Shown: one piece after another, positions 17,680 through 26,102 of the stretch
Layout: each line of letters starts with the position of its first letter
How positions within the stretch are numbered: the stretch's first letter is position 1
Assembly: GCF_005233875.1 (NCBI RefSeq)
Contig: NZ_SZPZ01000005.1
Location: 434,001 to 498,000 of the forward strand
Length of the DNA: 64,000 nucleotides
Direction: 5' to 3'
Source of the DNA: Kribbella jiaozuonensis
Lineage (GTDB): Bacteria > Actinomycetota > Actinomycetes > Propionibacteriales > Kribbellaceae
Made by a program: the position numbers and the translations under genes
Notes under the pieces: model-generated
Databases searched by the model: none
Told to the model about the DNA's origin: nothing
Seen by the model: the letters and a program-made list of their open reading frames with translations, nothing else

Positions 17680-17698
17680 TGAGATGAGAGGCGCTGGG

Positions 17699-18361
17699 AT
17701 GCCAGTTGTGCCGAACCGTGCGTCCGCCCACCGCACGGCCGACGAGCTGTCCAGGGACCTGGTCGCCCGGGGATTACAGGCGGCGCGCGACGCCATCGAG
17801 ACCGAGGCCGCCGCTGTGTCGGCACTCGCGGACCGCCTGGACGGAGTCTTCCTGGAGGTGCTGCTCGCGGTCGCCCAGTGCGAAGGTCACCTGGTAGTGA
17901 CCGGTCTGGGGAAGTCCGGTCTGGTCGGTCGGAAGATTGCCGCGACGCTGGCGAGCACAGGTACGCCGGCCACATTCATCCACTCCGGCGATGCGTTGCA
18001 CGGCGACTCCGGTGCCGTGACTCGGCGCGATCTCGTGCTCGCGTTGTCCGCGTCCGGCGAGACGGCCGAGGTGTGCGCGTTCGCCCGGATGCTGCGGGAG
18101 CGGGAGATCCCGGTGATCGCGATGACAGGGCAGGAACAGTCCACGCTGGCACGGCTGGCGACGTACACGCTCGACACGATGGTGCTGCGCGAGGCGGATC
18201 CGTTGAACCTGGCACCAACGGCCTCGACGACGGCCTCGTTGGCGATGGGCGATGCGTTGGCGTGCGCGCTCGTCGTACTGCGGTCGTTCAGTCATCACGA
18301 CTTCGCGCAGTTCCATCCGTCTGGTGCCTTGGGCAAGCGTCTGGCCGAGGAACAGGCATGA
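17699..18361 (+). CDS. KpsF/GutQ-type arabinose-5-phosphate isomerase (SIS only)
   Basis: A 220-residue SIS-domain isomerase. It closely follows the KpsF/GutQ/KdsD pattern: VVTGLGKSGLVGRKIAATLA, STGTPATFIHSGDALHGDSG, LSASGETAEV, LNLAPTASTTASLAMGDALA and FHPSGALGKRL. Family enzymes interconvert D-arabinose 5-phosphate and D-ribulose 5-phosphate. It lacks the two C-terminal CBS domains of the usual 320-residue form. Actinomycetes make no Kdo, so a catabolic role is more likely. The ATG at 17699 has GAGAGG upstream; ATG at 17684 is an alternative. Its stop overlaps the kinase start (ATGA). It heads the operon under a LacI operator. Confidence 0.88.
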   Translation: MPVVPNRASAHRTADELSRDLVARGLQAARDAIETEAAAVSALADRLDGVFLEVLLAVAQCEGHLVVTGLGKSGLVGRKIAATLASTGTPATFIHSGDALHGDSGAVTRRDLVLALSASGETAEVCAFARMLREREIPVIAMTGQEQSTLARLATYTLDTMVLREADPLNLAPTASTTASLAMGDALACALVVLRSFSHHDFAQFHPSGALGKRLAEEQA

Positions 18362-19287
18362 ACGATGTCTGTGTGCTGGGGTCTTTCATGAAGGACCTGG
18401 TCGCGTCGGCGGAGCGGCGGCCGTTGCCGGGTGAGACGTTGCACGGGACCGGGTTCGCGGAGTTCCTCGGCGGCAAGGGGGTGAACCAGGCGATCGCGGC
18501 GGCGCGGATGGGTGCGCGTACGGCGATCGTCGGCACGATCGGCGAGGATCGGTACGGCGAGGAGTTCCTCGAGCTGTTGTCGTCGAACGGCGTCGACACC
18601 TCGTGGGTCGTGCGGCATCCGTCGCTGGGCACCGGCGTCGGCCTGCCGCTGGTGCTGCCGGACGGCGGGAACTCGATCATCATCGTGTCCCGCGCGAACG
18701 CGGCGATCACCGCTGCGGATGTCGAGGCCGCTTCCGATGTGCTCGTCTCCAGCAAGGTGCTCAGCGTCCAGCTCGAGCTCCCGGTCGAGGCGAGTCACGC
18801 CGCCCTCCGGCTCGCCTCGACCGCGGGCGTCACCACGATCCTGACCCCCGCGCCGGTCGGCCCGGTCGATCAATCGCTGGCGGCGTACGTCGACATCCTG
18901 GTGCCGAACGAGGTGGAGGCGGCGGCCCTCACGGGGCTGGACTGCGACGACTCGGGCGTGCCGATGGTCGCGCGCAAACTCGCCGAGGACTGGGACCTGC
19001 GTGCGTGTGTGGTCACGCTGGGTTCGCGGGGTGCTTTCGTTCTGGACCGGTCCGCCGGCTTCGAGGAACGTGTCGATCCTTTCGAGGTCGCGACCGTCGA
19101 CACGGTCGGCGCGGGCGACGCGTTCTGCGGTTCGCTGGCCGCTTCCCTGGCGGACGGGGCCGGGCTGGTGGACGCCGTACGCCTGGCGAACGCCGCCGGT
19201 GCGCTCTCGACGACCGTCAACGGCGCGGCCGATTCTGCCCCCGCTCGCGCGGCCGCCCTTGCCCTGCTGGACTCCATCGCGTCATGA
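18358..19287 (+). CDS. PfkB-family sugar kinase (ribokinase-like)
   Basis: A 309-residue cytosolic ATP-dependent sugar kinase. First PfkB signature: FLGGKGVNQAIAAARMGART (about residues 38-57); second signature: DTVGAGDAFCGSLA, with catalytic base Asp254 in GAGD. The N-terminal VCVLGSFMKDLV is typical of ribokinases. Translation is coupled to the isomerase (ATGA overlap). Next to a KpsF-type isomerase, the simplest job is phosphorylation of D-arabinose (or a related pentose) at C5 to give the isomerase substrate. Ribose or a hexose remain possible. Confidence 0.87.
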   Translation: MNDVCVLGSFMKDLVASAERRPLPGETLHGTGFAEFLGGKGVNQAIAAARMGARTAIVGTIGEDRYGEEFLELLSSNGVDTSWVVRHPSLGTGVGLPLVLPDGGNSIIIVSRANAAITAADVEAASDVLVSSKVLSVQLELPVEASHAALRLASTAGVTTILTPAPVGPVDQSLAAYVDILVPNEVEAAALTGLDCDDSGVPMVARKLAEDWDLRACVVTLGSRGAFVLDRSAGFEERVDPFEVATVDTVGAGDAFCGSLAASLADGAGLVDAVRLANAAGALSTTVNGAADSAPARAAALALLDSIAS

Positions 19288-19356
19288 GATCCTTTGCTCG
19301 GGATCGGGGTTAGAGTGCGATCCAGACGACCATCGGATCTCCAGCGGGGAGCGGGT

Positions 19357-20355
19357 ATGACGACGATCTACGACGTAGCGCGTAGGTCGGGGGTGTCTCC
19401 GGCGACGGTGTCGCGGGTCCTGAGCGGCCGGCGCAACGTGGACCCGGAGCTGTCCGAGAAGGTCCGCGCCGCCGTCGCGGAACTCGGCTACCGCCCGAAC
19501 GGCGTCGCTCGTAACCTCCGTAAGTCCTCAACGAACCTGTGGGCCGTCGTCATCTCCGACATCGAGAACCCGTTCTTCACCTCTTTGGTCCGCGGGCTCG
19601 AGGACGTGGCGCAGACGGAGGGCTACCACGTCGTACTGTGCAACTCCGACGAGGATCCGGCCAAGGAGGCGGCGTACGCGTCCGCCGTACTGACCGATCA
19701 GATGGCGGGCGTGGTGATCTCGCCGACGTCGACCGCGGAGGGTGTGCAGCTGCTCGCGGACGCGAAGATCCCGCTCGTGATGATCGACCGGCGCGTCGAG
19801 GGCGTCGAGGCGGACACGGTGCTCGTGGACAACGAGCATGGAGCGTTTGAGGGCGTCAAACACTTGATCGACGGCGGGTATCGGCGGATCGCTTGCATCA
19901 CCGGCCCGCGCAAGGTGTCGACGGCGATGGATCGTCTCGGTGGATATCGGTCGGCGTTGCGTGCTGGTGGGATCCGCTATGACAAGGATCTCGTGCGGCA
20001 TGCCGACTTCCGCGAGGCCGGCGGGTACGCCGCAATGGAAAGCCTGCTCGAACTGGCCGACCCGCCTGAGGCCCTGTTCGCCACCAACAACCTGATGACC
20101 GTCGGCGCCCTCGAATGCCTGGCCCGCAAAGGCCTCCGCTCCCCCGACGACATCGCCGTAGTCGGCTTCGATGACATCCCCTGGGCCGACCTAGTCGTCC
20201 CCAGCCTCACCACCGTCGCCCAACCCACCTACGAACTGGGCCGAACCGCCGGCATGCTCCTGAAAGACCGCACCACCTCCCCCGGCCGCCCACCCTCCAC
20301 CGTCACCCTCCGCACCGAACTCCACATCCGAGCCACGTCCGCCCCGAAGAAGTAG
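19357..20355 (+). CDS. LacI-family transcriptional repressor
   Basis: A 332-residue LacI/GalR regulator: HTH at residues 4-24 (IYDVARRSGVSPATVSRVLS), hinge helix near GVARNLRKS, then a periplasmic-binding-protein-like effector domain from VVISDIENPFFTSLVRG to the C-terminal VTLRTELHIRAT. The ATG is preceded by GGGGAG; the open frame begins 63 bases earlier but without homology. It is the third gene after isomerase and kinase and probably represses both divergent operons through the two AATCGATT operators. A TAGAGT at 19311-19316 may give it an extra promoter. Confidence 0.92.
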   Translation: MTTIYDVARRSGVSPATVSRVLSGRRNVDPELSEKVRAAVAELGYRPNGVARNLRKSSTNLWAVVISDIENPFFTSLVRGLEDVAQTEGYHVVLCNSDEDPAKEAAYASAVLTDQMAGVVISPTSTAEGVQLLADAKIPLVMIDRRVEGVEADTVLVDNEHGAFEGVKHLIDGGYRRIACITGPRKVSTAMDRLGGYRSALRAGGIRYDKDLVRHADFREAGGYAAMESLLELADPPEALFATNNLMTVGALECLARKGLRSPDDIAVVGFDDIPWADLVVPSLTTVAQPTYELGRTAGMLLKDRTTSPGRPPSTVTLRTELHIRATSAPKK

Positions 20356-20371
20356 CGGAACACCCGCCAAA

Positions 20372-20765
20372 GGACACCGCTCCGCGGCGACTGTTCTTAT
20401 GGCCGCCTCCGGCGGCGCACGGACCGGACCCATGCGCCAACGTCCTCCCGCCGGACAACCGGGACACCCAGCAACCGCACATCGGACACCGCTCCGCGGC
20501 GACTGACTTTTAGCCGCCTACGGCGGCGCGCGGAACCGTGACGACGACGACCGCACTCCCGCCAGCTACTGGGACATCTGGGGAAACGTAGATCCGACAC
20601 CGCTTCGCGGCGGCTGACCATTTGGCGCCTTCGGCGCGCGCGGAACCGCACCACGAGCGAACGCCCCGCCGCCAGCAACTGTGCTCATGTGACTCCCCAG
20701 GTCGGACACCGCTCCACAGCGACTGCGGTTCGGGGCCGCCTCCGGCGGCGAGCGGACCGGGCTGG
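20372..20765 (+). repeat. Four tandem copies of a hairpin repeat, period about 110 bp
   Basis: Copies begin at 20372, 20484, 20595 and 20704. Each has GACACCGCT-CGCGGCG-CTG, a variable 7-base linker, and a second hairpin such as GGCCGCCTCCGGCGGC ending near GCGCGGA; about 55 bases are conserved and the remaining 55 are variable. Both stems are kept by compensating changes (for example GGCGCC-TTC-GGCGCG in copy 3). The stretch 20356-20875 holds no gene. Two more copies in inverted orientation lie at 22.55-22.84 kb. Confidence 0.8.
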
Positions 20766-20875
20766 CCGGTCTTAGTCACGCCAGCGGCGGGCAAGCAGAT
20801 ACTTCCCGCTTGAAGCAGGCGTCGATCACCCGCGCATCCTCCGCTGAGCTGCTATTGAGCAGCGATCCGCGAGAC

Positions 20876-21367
20876 TCAGATGCGAAAGCGAACGACGTCG
20901 CTCCACTCCCAGTACAGGCGATCCGCTGCCTCTTCAACGTCGAAGTAGTCCATGATGGCTTCTGCGTCGGCACCGGGCAACACATCGACTGCCACGTGCC
21001 GATCACCACTCCACTCGAAGAGCAGTCCCGCCTGCGAAATCCGTGCATCGACTTCCGCCTTGACCGTCCGGATCTGCTCTACATCGAGTTCCGCGATCAA
21101 CGCTCTCAAGGCTCGACTTCCCGAAGGTTTGACGAGTTCGATCACGGTACTTTCAGCAGACAATCGCACCGTGTCTCGCAAGGCGAGGCCATAGGCCCGG
21201 AACGGGATGCAACACAGAACAGCCTGACCGTCGTCGGCCACACGTCGAAGCCAAACCTGCTCCACCTGACCTTCGAACTCGAAGGGAGCAAGATCGACCC
21301 TCGCAATGTAATTACTCTCAGCCCGAAGCGCAGGCTCGTCGTGCACGATGAACTTGATCGGATCCAC
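20876..21367 (-). CDS. DUF4265 protein, possible immunity protein
   Basis: A 163-residue cytosolic protein of the DUF4265 type: EQVWLRRVADDGQAVLCCIP (about residues 34-53), FRAYGLALRDTVRLS and a middle alpha-beta part LRALIAELDVEQIRTVKAEV. The C-terminal part has a second small domain (YFDVEEAADRLYWEWSDVVR). DUF4265 genes are often found among immunity genes of polymorphic toxins; no catalytic motif is visible. The GTG start follows TAAGGT by 8 bases. It is the last of three small minus-strand genes (this, barstar, unknown), each apparently with its own start signal. Confidence 0.72.
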   Translation of the reverse strand: MDPIKFIVHDEPALRAESNYIARVDLAPFEFEGQVEQVWLRRVADDGQAVLCCIPFRAYGLALRDTVRLSAESTVIELVKPSGSRALRALIAELDVEQIRTVKAEVDARISQAGLLFEWSGDRHVAVDVLPGADAEAIMDYFDVEEAADRLYWEWSDVVRFRI

Positions 21368-21381
21368 CTCGAAAGACCTTA
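21368..21381 (-). promoter_or_regulatory. -10 box TAAGGT of the DUF4265 gene
   Basis: TAAGGT (21381-21376) lies 8 bases before the GTG at 21367. The same hexamer precedes the barstar gene, suggesting matched promoters. Confidence 0.5.
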
Positions 21382-21452
21382 CATCTCAGCTGTTCAAGCG
21401 TTCGAAGACCTACGACGATCACTGGCAAACAACGCCAGAGAGGGCCCTCCTG

Positions 21453-21923
21453 TCACGCGTCCTCGCGCGTCGTGGGGACGTCGAGCGTGTCACTGCCGTC
21501 GATGACCACGGTGTGGAATGGAACCTCGCCGCCACCCCACGCGGGGCCAACGGCGAAAGCACCGCTCCAACGGCGTCCGATCTCCTCGAGCCGGCGAAGG
21601 AACGTGCTCAGCTCCTCAGGCTCGTCCGATAGGACCTCGCCACCACGCGTGATGATCGTCAGATAGGCGTGCGCGGGCTGACCCTCTAGTTCCTTCATGC
21701 ATTCATCGAACGCCGCCCAGTTCCAGCCGAAGTACTCGGGGAACGAGAACTCGCGCAGATACTCCCGATAAACGCCCTCGAGCGAGCGCATTCGAGCACC
21801 GTCAAGCTGGACGAGCAGCACATCCGCAGTCGCCGCACTCTCAAGGATCGAAGGCAGACTCTCTGCCGCCGCGTGGTGAACCCACGGTCCAGCTGCGCTC
21901 GATACGTCCTCCCATGCGGTCAC
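21453..21923 (-). CDS. Barstar-family ribonuclease inhibitor
   Basis: A 156-residue barstar-fold protein. The hallmark is VLLVQLDGARMRSLEGVY, followed by FPEYFGWNWAAFDECMKELE, the helix and acidic patch that plug the active site of barnase-type RNases. The C-terminal half has ITRGGEVLSDEPEELSTFLR and a final strand PFHTVVIDGS. The GTG start is 7 bases after TAAGGT. No barnase-like RNase is encoded nearby, so it is an orphan immunity gene that may protect against toxins from competing strains. Confidence 0.85.
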   Translation of the reverse strand: MTAWEDVSSAAGPWVHHAAAESLPSILESAATADVLLVQLDGARMRSLEGVYREYLREFSFPEYFGWNWAAFDECMKELEGQPAHAYLTIITRGGEVLSDEPEELSTFLRRLEEIGRRWSGAFAVGPAWGGGEVPFHTVVIDGSDTLDVPTTREDA

Positions 21924-21936
21924 AGCTCCTACCTTA
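21924..21936 (-). promoter_or_regulatory. -10 box TAAGGT of the barstar gene
   Basis: TAAGGT (21936-21931) lies 7 bases before the GTG at 21923, supporting that start over the longer open frame. Confidence 0.5.
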
Positions 21937-22014
21937 TGAACTGTGGTTAGTGATGCCGGAGGCACTGCCGCCAGCACCTGTTGTAACCGCAGTTCCCGTG
22001 ACGTCGACCCGAAT

Positions 22015-22314
22015 CTATGTCACGACGCTGTACCCGACCGCCCGGATCAACTCCGCGAGCCACACCAGACCGTACGAGGTCGCGTCACTTGGCTGGGCAA
22101 CGATCGCTTCAGCTCTCTCCAAACACTCGCTGAGCTGACCTACCGTGAAGTCGGACGGCTCATGGGAGACGTCATAGAGCTGATCCGGTGGAATCGCCCA
22201 GAAGAAGTCCTTGTCGATGGCAACGGACTCCCCCTCGAGCTGCTCGACATGGTCCAAGAGCACCCGCGCACTCCGCTTCATTGTCGAGATCGGAATGCGG
22301 ATCTGATCGCTCAC
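22015..22314 (-). CDS. Small acidic protein, probable immunity protein
   Basis: A 99-residue protein of unrecognised family. Features: an N-terminal basic helix (IRIPISTMKRSARVLLDHVE), a central VAIDKDFFWAIPPDQLYDV with several aromatic and acidic residues, then a helical SDFTVGQLSECLERAEAIV and a C-terminal LVWLAELIRAVG. Similar small proteins are common in actinomycetes next to toxin or immunity genes (from memory). The GTG start has GGAGG three bases upstream. It lies 91 bases upstream of the barstar gene on the same strand. An immunity role is inferred only from its neighbours. Confidence 0.6.
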   Translation of the reverse strand: MSDQIRIPISTMKRSARVLLDHVEQLEGESVAIDKDFFWAIPPDQLYDVSHEPSDFTVGQLSECLERAEAIVAQPSDATSYGLVWLAELIRAVGYSVVT

Positions 22315-22392
22315 GGTCCTCCGTCATCATGGTCGATTGGCCTGCGACATATGTGCAGTTGCCTGCGGGCCGCCTAGATGCCGCAGTGGTGA

Positions 22393-22545
22393 TCAGTTCG
22401 CTGGTGTGCGGGGCCTTGGGGTGGGTGGCGTTGAAGCGGGCTTTTTCTGGCGGTTACCACAGGTGTTCATATCGCACCATTTGCGGGTGCGGCTTTGGCT
22501 GGTGTCGAAGAAGGCGGCTTGGCAGGTTGGTGAGGCGCAGAGGGC
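22393..22545 (-). pseudogene. C-terminal remnant of a CGNR zinc-finger protein
   Basis: Reverse-strand translation reads LCASPTCQAAFFDTSQSRTR followed by KWCDMNTCGNRQKK, a complete CGNR finger (CX4CX8-9...WCX5CGNR). Upstream of it there is no ABATE domain; the frame runs straight into the 143-bp repeats. It therefore looks like the tail of a gene cut off by repeat insertion or recombination. No start codon with a ribosome site is evident. Confidence 0.65.
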
Positions 22546-22550
22546 CAGGC

Positions 22551-22850
22551 GTCCTCTCCTCCGGTCGGAGTCCGCCGGCCACGGCGGGCACGACATGCAG
22601 CCCGCAACAGTTGAGCGCGCGGACCACGTGGACGTGTCGACGCAGTCCGCGCGCCGGCGGAGCCGGCCAACCAGACAGCCGCCGCGAAGCGGTGTCCTTT
22701 CCTACGGTCGGAGTCCGCCGGCCAGAGCGGACACGACATGCAGCCCGCAACAGTTGAGCGCGCGGACCACGTGGACGTGTCGACGCAGTCCGCGCGCCGG
22801 CGGAGCCGGCCAACAAGACAGTCGCCGCGAAGCGGTGTCCTTTGGACGGT
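22551..22850 (-). repeat. 143-bp direct duplication with inverted hairpin repeats
   Basis: Copies 22551-22693 and 22694-22836 are nearly identical (few mismatches), and the unit starts again at 22837 (GTCCTTT). On the minus strand the end of each copy reads GACACCGCTTCGCGGCG followed by a second GC-rich hairpin, the same family as the array at 20.37-20.76 kb but in the opposite orientation. The array lies just after the GH92 stop and may end its transcript. The stretch 22315-22856 holds otherwise only the CGNR remnant. Confidence 0.8.
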
Positions 22851-22856
22851 GTGCGG

Positions 22857-25800
22857 TTAGTTGAGGAGTTCTATTTGGGTGAGGGGTGTGGGGGTGGGGA
22901 AGGTTAGGCGGTAGTGCTGGAACGTGGTGGGGGTGGGGATGGTGAAGGGGCGGGTTTGGCGGGGCCAGGGGAAGGATTGGTTGGTGCGGGTGTCTAGGAC
23001 GGTCCAGGTGGTGCCGTCGGGGGAGCCTTCCAGGTGCCAGGAGGTTGGGGCTGGGCCTGTGGAGGGTGAGGTGAGGGTGTACATGGTGGGGGTCGCCGGG
23101 GCTGGGAGGGACCAGGTGACGGTCTCGACCTCGGCGGAGGTGGTGGAGGTGTCGTCGAAGAGGGGGTTGTTGGGGTCGCGGGGGATCAGGTCGGTGAGCG
23201 GGGTCGGGACGGCGTCGTCGAGGGTTAGGGCCGGTGGGGAGTCCAGGGTGGCCCAGTCTGACGGGGTGGCGCCGAGGGTGAAGTCCAGGTGTTCGGCTGC
23301 GGCCAGTTCGGCGGCGGTGATGGATGCGGTGGGCAACGGTTTGCCGTCGACCAGGACGTCTTGGACGTAAGGGTTTTCGGCCCCGGAGGCGGTGACGGTC
23401 AAGGGTCGGCCGCCGAGCGGGTTGACCACGACACGCGGGAAGAGTGGAGAGCCGATGGCGTAGTCGGGGGCGCCTACGCGGAGAGGGTAGAGGCCGAGGG
23501 CGGCGAAGAGGTACCACGCGGACATCTCGCCGTTGTCCTCGTCGCCGGGGTAGCCCTGGCCGATCTGCTCGCCGACGTACAACCGGTCCAGGACCTCGCG
23601 GACGATGGCCTGCGTCTTGTGTGGGGCGCCCGCGTAGTTGTACAGCCAGGCGATGTGGTGGGCCGGCTGATTGCTGAAGCCGAACTGGCCCATCCGGACG
23701 GCCTGCGCCTCGACCATCTCGTGGATGACGATCGAGTACGTGCCCTTCTTCGTGGCCAGTTCGGGGGTGGAGAAGAACCCGTCGAGCTTGGCCTCGAGAC
23801 CGCGACGGCCGCCGTACAGATTGGCGAGACCGCGTGGGTCGTGGGCGACGTGGAAGGCGAAGTTCCAGCCGTCGGTCTCGGTGAAGTCGCCGCCCCACTC
23901 CTCGGGGTCGAAGTCGCCGGGTGACTTGGCGAAGGTCCCGTCGGCCAGGCGGCCTTGGAAGAAGTTGACCGCGGGGTCGAAGAGCAGGACATAGTTCAAC
24001 GACCGCCGGCGCAGGTACTCCGCTTCCTCCAGCAACTGCGAACGCCGATCAGGAAACACCTCAGACAACTGCAACGCCATCGACGCCAGCCCGAAGTCGT
24101 TCAGATACGCCTCGAGCGACCACGACACGCTCTCCTCGGTGTCCGTGCTCACATACCCGGCGAAGAACCCGGTCTCCACGCCCTTCCGCCCGACCTCGGG
24201 TCGCCTCCGGCGCGACGGTCGCGTTGCGGAGCCCGGCGTCGTACGTCGCCAACGGGTCGACCAACTCGACACCCTTGAGGTAGGCGTCGGCGAACGACAC
24301 GTCCGAGCTCGTCCCGGTCATACAGTCGGCGTACCCCGGCGACGACCACCGCGCGATCCACCCGCCGTCGCGGTACTGCTGCACGAACCCGTCGATCAGC
24401 TCCGCGGTCAACGCCGGGTAGAAGAACGCGTACGCCGGCCACGCCGTCCGGTAGGTGTCCCAGAACCCACTGTTCACATACATCTTGCCGGGCTTCACGA
24501 CCGCGTTGGTCGAGACATCGGTCGCCAAACCCTCGACGGGCAGCACCGGGCTCGCATACACGTACGACGGCTCGTCAACCGTTCCCGCGTTCTCGAAGTG
24601 CGAGTTCGGGTAGAGGTTGAGCCGGTAGAGATTGCCGTAAACAGTCCGCAGCTGCGGCGGCGTCGCGCCCTCGGGCCGCATTACCGCAAGCCGTTCATTC
24701 CAAGCAGCGTTGGCCGCCGCCTGGATCTCCTCGAAGCTCCCGCCGAGCTCGAGCGAGAGATTGTGCCGCGCCTGCTCGACCCCGATGAAGGACGTTGCCA
24801 TCCGCAACGTCACCTCAGGTACGTCGAAGCTCGCCGCCCGCGCGTTCTCCCGCCCGCCGGACGCCTCGCCGAAACCGATCGGTGCGACTGAGAACGTGCC
24901 GTAGCAGAACATCCGCGTCCGCCCGGTCTCCGCGCCGTTCTCGACCCAGCCAGTCACCGCGGTCCCGTCGTACGAGAAAGCGCCGTTCTCGTCGATCGTG
25001 TCGAAGACCAGGTGCCGCCCCGCCGCGTCGGCCGGGAACGTGAAACGGAAGATCGCGCCGTGGTCGGTCGGGGCGATCTCCGCGCGTACGCCGTTCGCCA
25101 GCGCGACCGCGTAGAGATCGGGCCGCGCGACCTCGTCGTCATGGCTGAACGCGACCGCGCGCTCGGCCGGATCACCCAGCGGCTCGGCGGCCGCGACCGG
25201 CATGATCGTGAGCTGGTCGCGATCGCCCATCCACGGACTCGGCTGGTGCGAGAACGTGAGGCCCTGCAGCTCGGGACGGTTGTCCGCGTTGTTGGCACGG
25301 TGGTACTCGTACGGCCAGCGGTACGTCGACGCGTTGGTCACCGGGGTGAGGAAGTTGAACCCGTTCGGCCAGGCGGTGATCGGAAGGGTGTTGCCGCGGG
25401 AGAAGTCGTGACTGGCGTTGGTCCCGCGACGGGTGTCGACGTACGCCGCGAGATCCGACCCGTCCGGCTCCACACCAGCCGGCCCGATCTCGACGTCGTC
25501 GATCCACCCCTCGAACTCCCCCGCCCCGGGTGCATCCACCACGAGCAGGACGTCGGCGACCGTCTTCCCCGCAAAAGCAGTCAGATCAACTTGCACGTCG
25601 TTCCACTGGTCGGCGTACAGGATCTTCGCCGCACCCTGGCCAGCCGCATCAGCCGGCTTCCCGTACTGGTCCACACCGAAAAACCGAGTCCCGTCCGCGA
25701 AAACCAGCTCCACGGCAGCGTACGTCGCGGCGTACATCAGCCCCGCATCAAGCACCGGATAGATCTTGTACCGCAACCGATCCCCCGCCGCGACCACTCC

Positions 25801-25929
25801 CCCGGCCCCCGGCAGCCCAACCTCCTGCCGCCCACCAGAAGTCCCCGAGTACCGGGTCCCCTCCACGCTGCTGAACCCAGCCCGCGGGCTGGTCGGTCCA
25901 CCTGGTCCACCACCGGTCTCAATGATCAC
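22857..25929 (-). pseudogene. GH92 alpha-mannosidase, frameshifted
   Basis: Two frames together give a GH92 exo-alpha-mannosidase of about 1020 residues. The first frame (25929 to about 24205) has a beta-sandwich domain and GGWIARWSSPGYADCMTGTS; it changes frame after LRNATVAPEA, and the second frame resumes at RPEVGRKGVETGFFAGYVST. The second part has TDGWNFAFHVAHDPRGL, GYPGDEDNGEMSAWYLFAAL and GSPLFPRVVVNPLGG, the canonical GH92 core, then a discoidin-like C-terminal domain. The switch is near 24198-24206. Start: GTG at 25929, 6 bases after TAACAT and with an upstream in-frame stop. No signal peptide is present, which is unusual. A sequencing error is possible. Confidence 0.8.
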
Positions 25930-25941
25930 GGCGCAATGTTA
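25930..25941 (-). promoter_or_regulatory. -10 box TAACAT of the GH92 gene
   Basis: TAACAT (25941-25936) lies 6 bases before the GTG at 25929 and contains the in-frame TAA stop, so translation cannot begin further upstream in this frame. Confidence 0.5.
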
Positions 25942-26004
25942 CGTATCAGTGCGCCGCCGCGGGAGGAACGTTTCCATCGTGGACGGACTGCTAAACTGAC
26001 CATC

Positions 26005-26094
26005 ACGAGGCCTTCGATGGCCGCGGAGAGAACGCCAGGTCTGCTGTCAGACCCGCCTGTCAGGTGCGGCGCTCCGGACCATCGAAGGCCTCGT
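26005..26094 (-). repeat. Long inverted repeat with structured loop
   Basis: Perfect 16-base arms ACGAGGCCTTCGATGG (26005-26020) and its complement (26079-26094) enclose 58 bases. Inside, CGGAG and CTCCG can extend the stem and CTGTCAG occurs twice (26044-26050, 26057-26063). It lies between the DUF3800 stop and the GH92 promoter; it could be a terminator, an attenuator or a non-coding element. Confidence 0.65.
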
Positions 26095-26102
26095 TCCACT
26101 TT

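Noticed and set aside
20372..20765. CRISPR array.
   Set aside because: Repeats are about 55 bases, imperfect, with double hairpins and similar-length unrelated gaps; no cas genes are present.
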